From positions 1 to 51,219 of the forward strand of contig CAAFVR010000042.1 in the NCBI GenBank assembly GCA_900766555.1: 51,219 bases of DNA, in the 5' to 3' direction. A program made the translations under genes and the position numbers. Below are positions 39,022 through 47,494 of the stretch, in pieces. The notes below the pieces were generated by a model. The model was not told the origin of the DNA, did not search any database, and worked only from the letters and a program-made list of their open reading frames with translations. The number at the start of each line of letters is the position of its first letter. Position 1 is the stretch's first letter. This DNA is from Helicobacteraceae bacterium (GTDB taxonomy: Bacteria > Campylobacterota > Campylobacteria > Campylobacterales > Helicobacteraceae).

Positions 39022-39405
39022 TTAGATCTTATCTAAGATGCCGTTAATGAATTTTGCGCTTTCTTTGTCGCTGTATTTTTTAGCAAGCGTTATCATTTCA
39101 TTTATCACAACGCTTTTGGGCGTTTTTTGATAGCGTATTTCAAATGTCCCAAGGCGCAAAATTGCCTTCTCTAGCGCTCCAACGCGATCAAAATCCCAAT
39201 TTTGCAAAAAGCCTTTTATTGCATTGTCTATCTCATCTAATTTTTCAAGCGCGCCGGCAAAAACATCGAGCGCAAATGTTTGCTTCGCATTTTTGATATT
39301 TTTATCATTCAAAAATGTGGGAGCAAAACTTGCAGCGTCATTGCCGCAATCATGCGCATATAAAAGCGCAAAAACGGCTTCTCTAGCGCTAGATTGAGTT
39401 GCCAT
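39022..39405 (-). CDS. nusB: Transcription antitermination factor NusB
   Basis: NusB binds boxA RNA with S10 to allow antitermination on rRNA operons. The all-helical protein (127 residues from ATG 39405) has the family start SAREAVFALLYAHDCG and a C-terminal segment with VINEMITLAKKYSDKESAKFINGILDKI, the usual NusB ending. The frame has a TTG one codon earlier; the ATG is preferred. Its 5' end overlaps the ribH 3' end by 17 bp, and the order kdsA-ribH-nusB is that of Campylobacter. Confidence 0.93.
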   Translation of the reverse strand: MATQSSAREAVFALLYAHDCGNDAASFAPTFLNDKNIKNAKQTFALDVFAGALEKLDEIDNAIKGFLQNWDFDRVGALEKAILRLGTFEIRYQKTPKSVVINEMITLAKKYSDKESAKFINGILDKI

Positions 39406-39871
39406 CAAATTTCTTTTGCAAATTTATTAGCTCAATTAATGTGCTCATCGCCTCAGATCCTTTATTTCCAGCTTTTGAGCCCGCTCTTTCGATAGCTTGA
39501 TCGATTGAATCTGTAGTCAAAACGCCAAAACTAACTGGCACATCATAACTTTGCATAACATTTGCAATGCCCTTTGTGGCCTCCGCTGAGACATAGTCAA
39601 AATGCGGTGTTCCGCCACGAATAATTGCAGACAAAGTGCAAACTCCGCTAATGTTTTTTGCATTTTTTAGCACTTGACGCAGCGCATATGGCAGCTCAAA
39701 AGCGCCCGGCACAAGCACTAGATCCAAATGATTTTCATCTCCGCCATGACGCAAAAATACATCGCGCGCACCCTCAATCAAACGATCTACGATTATGTGA
39801 TTAAATCTACTTGCAATTATCACAACTTTATCTGTGCTATCTAAAAGCAGCTTGCCTTCAATTGTTCTCAA
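39389..39871 (-). CDS. ribH: 6,7-dimethyl-8-ribityllumazine synthase
   Basis: RibH makes the direct precursor of riboflavin and assembles into capsids. The 160-residue protein has ASRFNHIIVDRLIEGA, VPGAFELPYALR, CTLSAIIRGGTPHFDYV with the catalytic His, and VPVSFGVLTTDSIDQAIERAG. It overlaps kdsA by 4 bp (ATGA) and nusB by 17 bp. Confidence 0.96.
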   Translation of the reverse strand: MRTIEGKLLLDSTDKVVIIASRFNHIIVDRLIEGARDVFLRHGGDENHLDLVLVPGAFELPYALRQVLKNAKNISGVCTLSAIIRGGTPHFDYVSAEATKGIANVMQSYDVPVSFGVLTTDSIDQAIERAGSKAGNKGSEAMSTLIELINLQKKFDGNSI

Positions 39872-40689
39872 ATATTATCCTTTAAATTTAGTGCATTTTG
39901 TATCGCTAATAATGGGTCCAAAAAGTCTGCAATTTCTGAGCTTATAATCATATTTGGCCCATCACTTAATGCCACATCCGGATTGAAATGCGACTCAGCA
40001 AAATAGCCATCAACACCCACAGCAGCGGCCGCTCGAGCTAAAATTGGAGCGAATTTTCTATCGCCTCCGCTTTGACCCTTCAGCGCACCTGGAGCTTGTA
40101 CGGAATGCGTTGCATCAAATATCACGGGAGCAAAATTACGCATAATTGATAGTCCCCTCATATCAACAATCAATGTGCCATAACCAAAGCTATTTCCTCG
40201 CTCGCAAAGCCAAATCCCAAGCCTCTTTGATTCTTCATATGTGGCCTCAGTCCCTCCGCGCGTTTTAATAGCTTTCAAAACAGAATAGCGCATATCAGCT
40301 GGACTCATAAATTGGCCCTTTTTAATATTTATTATGCAATCACTTTTAGATGCCTCTACGATTAGATCCGTTTGTCTACATAAAAATGCCGGAATTTGCA
40401 AGATATCAGCCACTTTTGCAGCTTTTTCAACCTGACTAATATCATGTATATCTGTCAAAATCTTATATCCAAATTCCTCTTTTATCTCGCGCAAATAATC
40501 CAAGCCCTTATCGATCCCAAGCCCACGAAAGCTATCTAGTGAAGTTCTATTAGCCTTATCAAAACTCGATTTGAAATAAAAATCTATATTTGGATTATTG
40601 GCTATATTTTGCAAATCTTTTGCGACTAGACGCAAGTTTTCCAAGCTCTCGATAACGCAAGGTCCACTTATAAAAATCGTTTTTTGCAT
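39868..40689 (-). CDS. kdsA: KDO-8-phosphate synthase
   Basis: KdsA condenses phosphoenolpyruvate and arabinose-5-phosphate for the KDO of lipooligosaccharide. The protein (273 residues) has FISGPCVIES at the start, FKSSFDKANRTS, TDIHDISQV, FLCRQTDLI and DATHSVQAPG. The frame extends 17 codons further, but ATG 40689 has AAGGAA eight bases upstream and the normal N terminus. It heads the kdsA-ribH-nusB operon. The product belongs to the surface glycolipid that the GT42 enzymes of this window probably decorate. Confidence 0.95.
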   Translation of the reverse strand: MQKTIFISGPCVIESLENLRLVAKDLQNIANNPNIDFYFKSSFDKANRTSLDSFRGLGIDKGLDYLREIKEEFGYKILTDIHDISQVEKAAKVADILQIPAFLCRQTDLIVEASKSDCIINIKKGQFMSPADMRYSVLKAIKTRGGTEATYEESKRLGIWLCERGNSFGYGTLIVDMRGLSIMRNFAPVIFDATHSVQAPGALKGQSGGDRKFAPILARAAAAVGVDGYFAESHFNPDVALSDGPNMIISSEIADFLDPLLAIQNALNLKDNI

Positions 40690-40712
40690 ATTTTTCCTTA
40701 AAAACTTAGCAT

Positions 40713-40762
40713 ATTGTAATTGAAGTTTGTTACTTGACAATTTGACTTAAAATCTTGATAAT
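40713..40762. promoter_or_regulatory. Divergent promoter region, kdsA and outer-membrane protein
   Basis: Minus-strand TACAAT (40713-40718), 24 bp upstream of the kdsA ATG, and plus-strand GATAAT (40757-40762, within TTGATAATCC), about 22 bp upstream of the GTG of the outer-membrane protein gene. Both have good ribosome sites at the expected distance. Confidence 0.45.
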
Positions 40763-40784
40763 CCAAAATTTTTAAGGACATTCA

Positions 40785-41585
40785 GTGAAAAACTTATTAA
40801 CAATAAGCCTAATTTTAGCACTCGGAGTTAGCTTTGCCGAAGATCAGATCGGATCTAGCGATAGCAGCGATGCTCCACAAAAGCATGAAAAAATAGGCGA
40901 TATCACAATCGGGCTTGAGGGTGCATTAAATTACGATTTGATAAAACAAACTTATGCTCCGGGTAAATCAGCTCAGGGTCAAAGTGGCTTTACAAGAAAT
41001 GATTTTGGCTCATCAAATACGGATTTTGAGCTTGGTATCAAAGGCGGTTATGATTATTTTATAACAGATCATTTTGGCATCACTGGCGATTTGTACATTG
41101 GTGCACAAACTGTTGCAAAAGGTCATCAAAAAATCCTGAATTATGAGGTCACAAATGCGTATCTTGGGCTGAAAACTGGAGCGGACTTAAGCTTATTTTA
41201 TAACTTTGAAAAACTCGGCATTTTTGGCGGGGTTGGATATCGCTTTGTGCATTTCCAATCACAATTTAAAGATCAAGATGGCAAAAATGTACAACATTTT
41301 GTAGATGGAAATTCCGCAGCTAGCATTGAGGGCTACGCATTTGATGATATAAGCCTGCACAGCCTGCTGCCTCATATCGGATTAAAATATATTCATAACG
41401 CAAATGAATTTTATGCCACATATAAATTTGGCGGGATAATTTATGACTTCTCCCCAAGAAGTCATAAATTCTTAGAACAAACGCGCAACAGAAGCACTCA
41501 GCCTAGCTATTTAGGCTATTCTGAAACGCAAATCCTAAGCACAGGGATAATATCTATCGGTTATAAATATCATTTCTCGCTGTAA
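40785..41585 (+). CDS. Outer-membrane beta-barrel protein
   Basis: The 266-residue precursor starts at GTG with AAGGAC upstream. It has a signal peptide cleaved near Ala-18 (VSFA then EDQ), a short acidic/Ser linker (QIGSSDSSDAPQKHEK), and a barrel with alternating strands such as ITIGLEGALNYDL, FGITGDLYIGAQT, GIFGGVGYRFVHF and NEFYATYKFGG. It ends ISIGYKYHFSL, an aromatic-rich terminal strand. The exact family is not recognised. The signal-proximal linker contains a copy of the enriched AGATCYGAT word (40848-40856). Confidence 0.72.
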   Translation: MKNLLTISLILALGVSFAEDQIGSSDSSDAPQKHEKIGDITIGLEGALNYDLIKQTYAPGKSAQGQSGFTRNDFGSSNTDFELGIKGGYDYFITDHFGITGDLYIGAQTVAKGHQKILNYEVTNAYLGLKTGADLSLFYNFEKLGIFGGVGYRFVHFQSQFKDQDGKNVQHFVDGNSAASIEGYAFDDISLHSLLPHIGLKYIHNANEFYATYKFGGIIYDFSPRSHKFLEQTRNRSTQPSYLGYSETQILSTGIISIGYKYHFSL

Positions 41586-41648
41586 TTTTTACAGCACTGC
41601 GCCATATCGGATCTATTCGGATCTAGCAAAAACTCCGAAGACTTTGGC

Positions 41649-41680
41649 ATGACTCTAGCGGCCCTTCGGGCTTTGGTCAT
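41649..41680. terminator. Hairpin between convergent outer-membrane protein and nth genes
   Basis: An outer stem ATGAC/GTCAT and an inner stem GCCC/GGGC close a TTC loop, with an internal loop between them. It lies between two convergent genes and could end transcription in both directions, though there is no clear T tract on either side. Just upstream are two direct copies of the word TCGGATCT (about 41607-41625). Confidence 0.45.
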
Positions 41681-41681
41681 C

Positions 41682-42359
41682 CTATTTTGGCTTAAAAGAA
41701 GCGCCTTTATATTTGCAATATTTTTCTAGATAGCAGATTTCACATTGCGGCTTTTGCGCCTTGCATAAGTAGCGGCCAAAAAGCACCATCGCTTGATGAA
41801 GCGCGCTTAGATCCGTTTGAAAAAGCAGCGCTAAATCTTTTTCTGTCTCAAGGGCCGTTTTTGCATCAGATAATCCCAAACGATGTGATGTGCGAAAAAC
41901 ATGCGTATCAACTGCCATTAAATTTGCGCCTCTTAGCTCAATCAATACGACATTTGCGGTCTTTTGACCAACGCCTGGCAAACTCTGCAGATCTAGCGCA
42001 TTTTCTGGCACAATCCCGCCGTATTTCTCACAAATTATTGTCGCAGTTTTTATTAGATTTTGTGACTTGGTATTAAAAAAACTTACACTTTTTATAAGCT
42101 CTTTTACATCCTCTAACTTGGCTTTTGACATTTCTTTTGGGCTTGGATATTTCGCAAATAACGCTGGAGTTACGATATTTACGCGCTTGTCTGTGCATTG
42201 CGCAGATAACATGACAGCACATAAAAGTTCAAAAGCATTGCTATAAATTAGCTCTGTTTTTGGATTATCAAATTCTTTTAAAAATATTGCTTTTATTTCT
42301 TGTGCGCGCTTAAATTTTTTTGCATTTTTGCGCGGAATTTTATCTGCGATAGTCTTCAT
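41682..42359 (-). CDS. nth: Endonuclease III
   Basis: Nth is a DNA glycosylase/AP lyase for oxidised pyrimidines. The 225-residue protein has the helix-hairpin-helix LPGVGQKTANVVL with the catalytic Lys, the catalytic Asp in AVDTHVFRTSHRLG, and a C-terminal iron-sulfur cluster loop CKAQKPQCEICYLEKYC (C-x6-C-x2-C-x5-C). The N terminus is Lys/Arg-rich. Its ATG lies 20 bp inside the end of the AsmA-like gene, so the two are coupled. Confidence 0.95.
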   Translation of the reverse strand: MKTIADKIPRKNAKKFKRAQEIKAIFLKEFDNPKTELIYSNAFELLCAVMLSAQCTDKRVNIVTPALFAKYPSPKEMSKAKLEDVKELIKSVSFFNTKSQNLIKTATIICEKYGGIVPENALDLQSLPGVGQKTANVVLIELRGANLMAVDTHVFRTSHRLGLSDAKTALETEKDLALLFQTDLSALHQAMVLFGRYLCKAQKPQCEICYLEKYCKYKGASFKPK

Positions 42360-45285
42360 CTTCTATCTCATTTTGTATGCCTCTTACGATCAAGCCAATT
42401 GGCGAAAACACTCTTCGCAAAATATTAAATGGTGCATTTACAACATCGCGAGCCAAAGAAATATTTACATCTGGATCGCTTAATTTGCCAGTTAATATCG
42501 CATTTGTTGAAATCTTGCCAGAGTCACCTAAAATGAGGTAGCCAACTATTGGTATTTTGCTCAAAATGCTGCTCAAATTTTTGATCGTTTGGATATTTAA
42601 ACTCACATTGATATCAGATTTTGCTAAATTTATTAGGCCATTCCCATTTATATCCATTGAGTCGCCAATTAAAGCAATTTTCTCTAATCCCAAATAATCT
42701 TTTTTGACCGCAAAAACTATCTCGCCCTCTTTTACTTGATAGCCTGAAGTTAGTAAATTTGGATTTTTAAACACAATTAATGATGGCACCGTATCAATTA
42801 AATTGATTAAATTTTGGAGTATTACAAAATTTCTAAAAAGAGCATTTTGCAGCTTTGCTTCGCCGTGAAAAACTTTGTTTCTAAGGCTTCCTAAAAGCGA
42901 AAAGCTCCCGCCGCTTACGACTTGCTTTTTGGCAATTTTATTTATAAACTCGCCGCTAAAATTATTTGCCCTTATAAAAATGCTTTCATCTATAAAATCG
43001 ATATTGGCTATGCCATTTTTGTAGCGCAGATCCGATGTAGTGATGCCATCTTTGTGAATTATGTTAATTTCATTTGATGGGATCGCATATGTTTTATAAA
43101 AAATATTTGTATTTTGGCTTATTACTGATGTTAGAACCGGTCTGATATTATTTTTCTGCGCGAATTTATGTTTTAGCCCTATGAAATCTAGGAAATTTTT
43201 TGTATTTTTGGTCTGCTTTGGCGTATCCGCAAAAAGCTCTTTTATAGCTGGCACATCGCTATCTAAAAATTCGCTCAAATTAAAGTCATAACCATTTAAC
43301 AAAAGATTATTTTGACTGCCCCTTTGAGTAAATCTAATACTTTTATCAAGGCTATTAATTTGGATACTTTTATTATTTTCTAACGTTGAGATAACGCCGC
43401 TTAGATCCAAACCTTGGACTCTTTTGCCATTTCTATACAAAGGAAATGGTAAATTTCTAAGTCCCAAAACAATGCTAAAAATATCAAAATCCTGCGTCTG
43501 TATATTTATAACGCCATTTTTCAATCCAAAATTTTGCAGCACTTTGGAGTGAACATAAAGCTTTGAGAGATCATCAATATTAATTGAATACATCTGCGAT
43601 TTATCATAATCTTGAATGCTCATATCAATAGATAAATCCGGCAGGCTTAAACGTATTTTTGAACTATCTTTAAAATCCGCATTGAAAGTGATGCTTTGAT
43701 TATTTATGCGCAAAACCTCAAGAGTAAGCGGCTCATTATCAATAGCAATGCTTTGTTTTATATAGCGCTCTAATGTTTGTTTTGGCAAATTTTTAGGAGA
43801 TGTTTTGAAATTATATTCAAGCTTAGTTTGCGCCCTGGGTATGACTCCAAATTTTTGCAAATTCACATCGCTATTTGTATTTAAACTAAGCGTATTAATA
43901 TGTAGCGTGCTAGCAAAAGTATCATTTATTAGATCCAATCTGCCCTCTAAATTGGTGCGCAAAATATTGTAATAATCTAGATCTTTTGCATCAATATTTA
44001 CTATCTTTTGTGTTGGCGAAATATCAAAAATAATATTGGTGTTTTTGCTAAAAAATGGCTGATCAAAGAGTTTAAAATCTGAGTTCAAAATCTCCAAATT
44101 ACCCTTTAATCGCACAAGCACATCATCTTTTGCAAATACAAATCCTAGCTTCAAATTTGAACTAGCCTTTAGTGTAGATCCTTTTGGATTTTCTATTGGC
44201 GGCAATATTTCATAAAATTTGAGCGCATCTTGCATATTTTTGTTATATAAAAGTGCGCTAGATTTCAAATCCAAACTAAGGCTAGGTTCGTTTAAAAAAT
44301 CACCCGCCAAAAGCACAAAATCTTCAAAAACACTAGCTCCAAAATTAGCGGATTTAGCACTTAGAATGACCTTTTTATTCTTTGTTGAAATAGTCGCATT
44401 TGGGATTTCAAATGGCTTTAAATCTTTATCTAACTTAACGCTTAAATCGCGAATTGTTATATCCATATTTGCAGAATTCAGCAGATTTTTCACAAATTTA
44501 TCATTCAAATTTGAGCTGAAATTAAAATTATTAATTTGCAATTTTGTAAAAGATATTTTTAAAAAAAGCCATTGCTTCAACTCCACAATGTCCGGATCTG
44601 TCGCATCTTTAAACAAAGGCTCTAGAAAATTAATTTGTGAAATATCGCCTGTTAAATTCGCATCAATTTTATTTAAATCAGTTTGCCCATAAATAAAGGC
44701 ACGTTCATTTTGATGCGTCAAATTCAAATTAAAAATCATTTCATTTTTGATAGCCGAATACGCCACTTTGCCGCGTATATTTAGATCTATATTTTTGACA
44801 TACAAATCTTCTATGATTAGACTTTTACCCTCATTTTTAATTGAGATATTTGCACTAACATTTGGTAAAAGTAGCCTGTAAGAATCGCCGCTATATCGGA
44901 TCTGGGCCACCTTGTCGCCATCAAAATTAATTTCATCGATATTAAATTGCTCAAAATACGCCACAATCCAGGTGAAATACTTTAAATTCCGGCTCAAATC
45001 TTTAAGATCTGGCAATGTACTAGCTTCTTTTGCACTAGATTTGATGGCTAATTTTTTAACATTTAGCATCAAGCGATCATCTAATTTCAAGTAAAATTGG
45101 CTGATATTAATGCTGCCTAGCTGAAGTGAATTTATGAAAATGCCTCGTTTAAGCATGAAAAACACGCCAAAATACAACACCAAAAGCGTGAAAATAAATG
45201 TTAAAAGGCTTAGTATCGCGCGCTTTTTTTTGGAGGGAGCTTTTGCATTTTTAGACTTAATGCTTTTGGCTGGACTTGGGGTCAT
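42340..45285 (-). CDS. AsmA/YhdP-type large envelope protein (DUF3971-like)
   Basis: This 981-residue protein has a Lys-rich cytoplasmic N terminus (1-22), one membrane helix (about 24-46), and a very long periplasmic part made of repeated beta-strand patterns of the AsmA type. It ends with a conserved AsmA-like C-terminal segment (INGNGLINLAKSDINVSLN, ILGDSGKISTNAILTGKLSDP). Such proteins form periplasmic bridges for phospholipid transport to the outer membrane; that role is inferred by family. The gene is divergent from mltG with overlapping 5' ends and is coupled to nth downstream. Confidence 0.78.
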   Translation of the reverse strand: MTPSPAKSIKSKNAKAPSKKKRAILSLLTFIFTLLVLYFGVFFMLKRGIFINSLQLGSINISQFYLKLDDRLMLNVKKLAIKSSAKEASTLPDLKDLSRNLKYFTWIVAYFEQFNIDEINFDGDKVAQIRYSGDSYRLLLPNVSANISIKNEGKSLIIEDLYVKNIDLNIRGKVAYSAIKNEMIFNLNLTHQNERAFIYGQTDLNKIDANLTGDISQINFLEPLFKDATDPDIVELKQWLFLKISFTKLQINNFNFSSNLNDKFVKNLLNSANMDITIRDLSVKLDKDLKPFEIPNATISTKNKKVILSAKSANFGASVFEDFVLLAGDFLNEPSLSLDLKSSALLYNKNMQDALKFYEILPPIENPKGSTLKASSNLKLGFVFAKDDVLVRLKGNLEILNSDFKLFDQPFFSKNTNIIFDISPTQKIVNIDAKDLDYYNILRTNLEGRLDLINDTFASTLHINTLSLNTNSDVNLQKFGVIPRAQTKLEYNFKTSPKNLPKQTLERYIKQSIAIDNEPLTLEVLRINNQSITFNADFKDSSKIRLSLPDLSIDMSIQDYDKSQMYSINIDDLSKLYVHSKVLQNFGLKNGVINIQTQDFDIFSIVLGLRNLPFPLYRNGKRVQGLDLSGVISTLENNKSIQINSLDKSIRFTQRGSQNNLLLNGYDFNLSEFLDSDVPAIKELFADTPKQTKNTKNFLDFIGLKHKFAQKNNIRPVLTSVISQNTNIFYKTYAIPSNEINIIHKDGITTSDLRYKNGIANIDFIDESIFIRANNFSGEFINKIAKKQVVSGGSFSLLGSLRNKVFHGEAKLQNALFRNFVILQNLINLIDTVPSLIVFKNPNLLTSGYQVKEGEIVFAVKKDYLGLEKIALIGDSMDINGNGLINLAKSDINVSLNIQTIKNLSSILSKIPIVGYLILGDSGKISTNAILTGKLSDPDVNISLARDVVNAPFNILRRVFSPIGLIVRGIQNEIEDEDYRR

Positions 45286-46198
45286 TTTTTATCTCAATAT
45301 TTACATTAAAACCCAAAGTGATTTATACATACCAAAAGGGTCAATAAAATCTATTATATCACATATAAATTCGCTAAATATCGACGCAAATATCGCAGAT
45401 AACATGCTTTTGCGACTCGCTAAAACAGGTGGCAAAAATATACAATCTGGCTTTATAAATTCATCTAAATTTGGTGAATTATATGTCAAAAAAGGCGACT
45501 TTTTACACTCAATTTTGACCTCAAAAGCCACATTAAAAAAAATAATTCTAAAACCCGGCGAAAGTTTGCATTTTTTTATAAAAAGATTATCAAGTGAGCT
45601 AAATTTAAGCGAGCTAGATTTGCAAAAAAGCTACATTAAATATGCCTCTATATTAACGCAAGAAACACAAGAGAAAGGCCCAAATAAATTGGGAGAATTA
45701 GCAGATGGGCTAATATTGCCTCAAACGTATTTTTTGCCGCTTGGATCAAATAGCGATTTTATAATGGCTTTTTTGCTAAAAAATTCAATAAAAATACTAA
45801 ATGATTTGCAAGTCAAAAAAGACACTCTAATAATTGCTTCTATAATAGAAAAAGAGGCTGCAAATATTTCTGAAATGCCGCTTATTTCATCTGTGATATA
45901 TAACCGCCTAAAAAAGCAAATGCCCTTGCAAATGGATGGCGCGCTAAATTATGGAGAATTCGCACATCAAAAAGTGACTCCAAAGCGCATTAGATCCGAT
46001 AATTCGAGCTTTAATACTTATAAATTTCAAGGCCTCCCTAAAAATCCAATCGGCAGCGTGAGTTTAGAAGCCATAAAAGCCGCGCTAAATCCAGCTAATA
46101 CGAGCTTTTTATTTTTTGTTTTGGATAGAAAAAATAAGAAGCATATTTTTGCCAAAACATATAAAGAACATCTTAAAAATATAGCCGCTAATCGCTAA
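45260..46198 (+). CDS. mltG: Endolytic transglycosylase MltG (YceG family)
   Basis: MltG cuts nascent peptidoglycan strands and sets their length. The protein (about 312 residues from ATG 45260) starts with a membrane anchor (MLLAGLGVIFYLNIYI). A LysM-like segment with LKPGESLHFFIKRLS follows, then the catalytic domain with the Glu in IASIIEKEA, LISSVIYNRL, MPLQMDGALNYG, FNTYKFQGLPKNPIGSV and ALNPANTSFLFFV. The open frame extends upstream to 45134 through sequence that is antisense to the AsmA-like gene; that part is probably not translated. No strong ribosome site is seen for ATG 45260. Confidence 0.9.
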   Translation: MLLAGLGVIFYLNIYIKTQSDLYIPKGSIKSIISHINSLNIDANIADNMLLRLAKTGGKNIQSGFINSSKFGELYVKKGDFLHSILTSKATLKKIILKPGESLHFFIKRLSSELNLSELDLQKSYIKYASILTQETQEKGPNKLGELADGLILPQTYFLPLGSNSDFIMAFLLKNSIKILNDLQVKKDTLIIASIIEKEAANISEMPLISSVIYNRLKKQMPLQMDGALNYGEFAHQKVTPKRIRSDNSSFNTYKFQGLPKNPIGSVSLEAIKAALNPANTSFLFFVLDRKNKKHIFAKTYKEHLKNIAANR

Positions 46199-46217
46199 GT
46201 CGTTTAAAAAGGCCTAC

Positions 46218-46223
46218 TACAAT
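46218..46223 (+). promoter_or_regulatory. Putative -10 box for the DUF4198 gene
   Basis: TACAAT, 25 bp before the ATG, with AAGGAA just upstream of the start. It suggests that this gene is transcribed separately from mltG. Confidence 0.35.
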
Positions 46224-46248
46224 CCCTCCGATTTAAAAAGAAGGAAAT

Positions 46249-47067
46249 ATGAAATATAATCTCAAAACGTCATTAACTCTACTAGCCCTTGGCTCTATGT
46301 TTTTTAGCGCAAATGCGCATCGCGTGTGGATAGCCACAGAGCATGCTCATGGCGGCGACATCATCAAAGCGGATCTAGGCTATGGTCACTTCCCAAAAAT
46401 GGAAGAAATAAGAAAAGATAGGCTAAATATCTTTAAGCCCCTCCAAATTGTGACGCCAAAAGGCACGCAAGAGCTAGTTCAAAGTGGTAAAAATTATCAA
46501 TTCCAAACTAAAGCTCCAGTTGATGATGGCTCATATTTAATATTGGCTCAATATAAACCGACATATTGGTCAAAAAGTGCGACAGGATGGAAAAGAGCAA
46601 ACTTGCAAGAACATGCTGGCGCAAATTACTGTGAGCAAACGCAAATGTTTGGCAAGCATGTCATAAATGTAGGCCATGATGCCGCTGACACTAAATTAAT
46701 TGGCGAGCCAGTGGGGCAAAATCTAGAAATAGTACCGCTTGATAATCCAGCCAACATTAAAGTTAACAAACCTTTTAAAGTGCAAGTTTTATACAAAGGC
46801 GAGCCACTAGCTGGAGCGACGCTAACTGCGACATTTCAAGGCTTTGACAAGCGAGATCCAGATGAGCTAGCAAAAGTTGAGCGCCACGAAGCGCAGGCTT
46901 TTTCAGATCAAACAGATGATGAAGGCATCGTTAGTATAATCCCGCTTCGACGTGGCTTTTGGAAAGCGGCAATTGAGCATAAGGCGCCATATCATGACGC
47001 AAAAATCTGCCAATTTGAGGCAAATTACGCTACTTTGACCTTCCAGATCGGATCTCATCGTCACTAA
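46249..47067 (+). CDS. DUF4198 periplasmic protein, probable metal binder
   Basis: The 272-residue precursor has a clear signal peptide cleaved after SANA (residue 23), so the mature protein should begin His-Arg-Val-Trp. The DUF4198 pattern follows: HRVWIATEHAHGGDIIKADLGYGH, then an immunoglobulin-like domain with KPFKVQVLYKGEPLAGATLTA and DDEGIVSIIPLRRGFWK. The C terminus is GSHRH. DUF4198 proteins include the periplasmic component of nickel or cobalt uptake systems (NikK type), but no transporter genes are adjacent. The first-position His and the His clusters suggest metal binding; the metal is not known. Confidence 0.75.
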   Translation: MKYNLKTSLTLLALGSMFFSANAHRVWIATEHAHGGDIIKADLGYGHFPKMEEIRKDRLNIFKPLQIVTPKGTQELVQSGKNYQFQTKAPVDDGSYLILAQYKPTYWSKSATGWKRANLQEHAGANYCEQTQMFGKHVINVGHDAADTKLIGEPVGQNLEIVPLDNPANIKVNKPFKVQVLYKGEPLAGATLTATFQGFDKRDPDELAKVERHEAQAFSDQTDDEGIVSIIPLRRGFWKAAIEHKAPYHDAKICQFEANYATLTFQIGSHRH

Positions 47068-47075
47068 AAAACAAA

Positions 47076-47110
47076 TTTTGCACCGGATTGCTTAAAATAT
47101 CCGTGCAAAA
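47076..47110. terminator. Hairpin after the DUF4198 gene
   Basis: TTTTGCAC(C)GGAT pairs with ATCCGTGCAAAA, a 12-bp stem with one bulged C and a 10-base loop, starting 9 bp after the stop codon. On the plus strand it is followed by C6 rather than a T run, so it may terminate weakly or mainly protect the 3' end. Confidence 0.6.
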
Positions 47111-47132
47111 CCCCCCAAAATGTCAAAATTTC

Positions 47133-47140
47133 TATACAAT
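47133..47140 (+). promoter_or_regulatory. Putative promoter of the oor operon
   Basis: TATACAAT lies 24 bp before the GTG start of oorD, followed by TAAGGAA as ribosome site. The preceding hairpin separates it from the upstream gene. Confidence 0.45.
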
Positions 47141-47163
47141 TTGCCAAAACCTAAGGAAACACC

Positions 47164-47472
47164 GTGGGAAATATGCAACCCCCGTCTAATGTCCCCGTTT
47201 GGACAAATGAAGATCGCTGCAAGGGCTGTGACATTTGCGTCTCAAAATGCCCTGCTGGCGTGCTTAGTATGAAGATAGATCCGCACAAAATCTTAGGCAA
47301 AATCATAAAAGTAATCCATCCTGAAGCTTGCATAGGCTGCCGAGAATGCGAGCTAAGCTGCCCTGATTTTGCAATATATGTGTCTGAACGCAAGGAATTT
47401 AAATTTGCCAAATTGACGCCAGAATCGCAAGAGCGCGCTTCAAAAATCAAACAAAACGGCTTTTTCGCCTAA
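47164..47472 (+). CDS. oorD: 2-oxoglutarate:acceptor oxidoreductase, ferredoxin subunit OorD
   Basis: This is the delta subunit of the enzyme that oxidises 2-oxoglutarate to succinyl-CoA in Campylobacter and Helicobacter. The 102-residue protein carries two [4Fe-4S] motifs, CKGCDICVSKCP (about 19-30) and CIGCRECELSCP (about 57-68). I chose GTG 47164 because TAAGGAAAC lies just upstream; ATG 47173 is also possible. It is the first gene of oorDABC. Confidence 0.93.
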   Translation: MGNMQPPSNVPVWTNEDRCKGCDICVSKCPAGVLSMKIDPHKILGKIIKVIHPEACIGCRECELSCPDFAIYVSERKEFKFAKLTPESQERASKIKQNGFFA

Positions 47473-47494
47473 TGCCCAAATTGTAAGGAAGACA

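Noticed and set aside
41606..41631. Two tandem TCGGATCT words as a local repeat or operator
   Set aside because: They are better explained as copies of the window-wide RGATCY/AGATCYGAT enrichment than as a local element.
47151..47450. Minus-strand open frame over oorD
   Set aside because: It is antisense to the two ferredoxin motifs, which clearly show the plus-strand gene.
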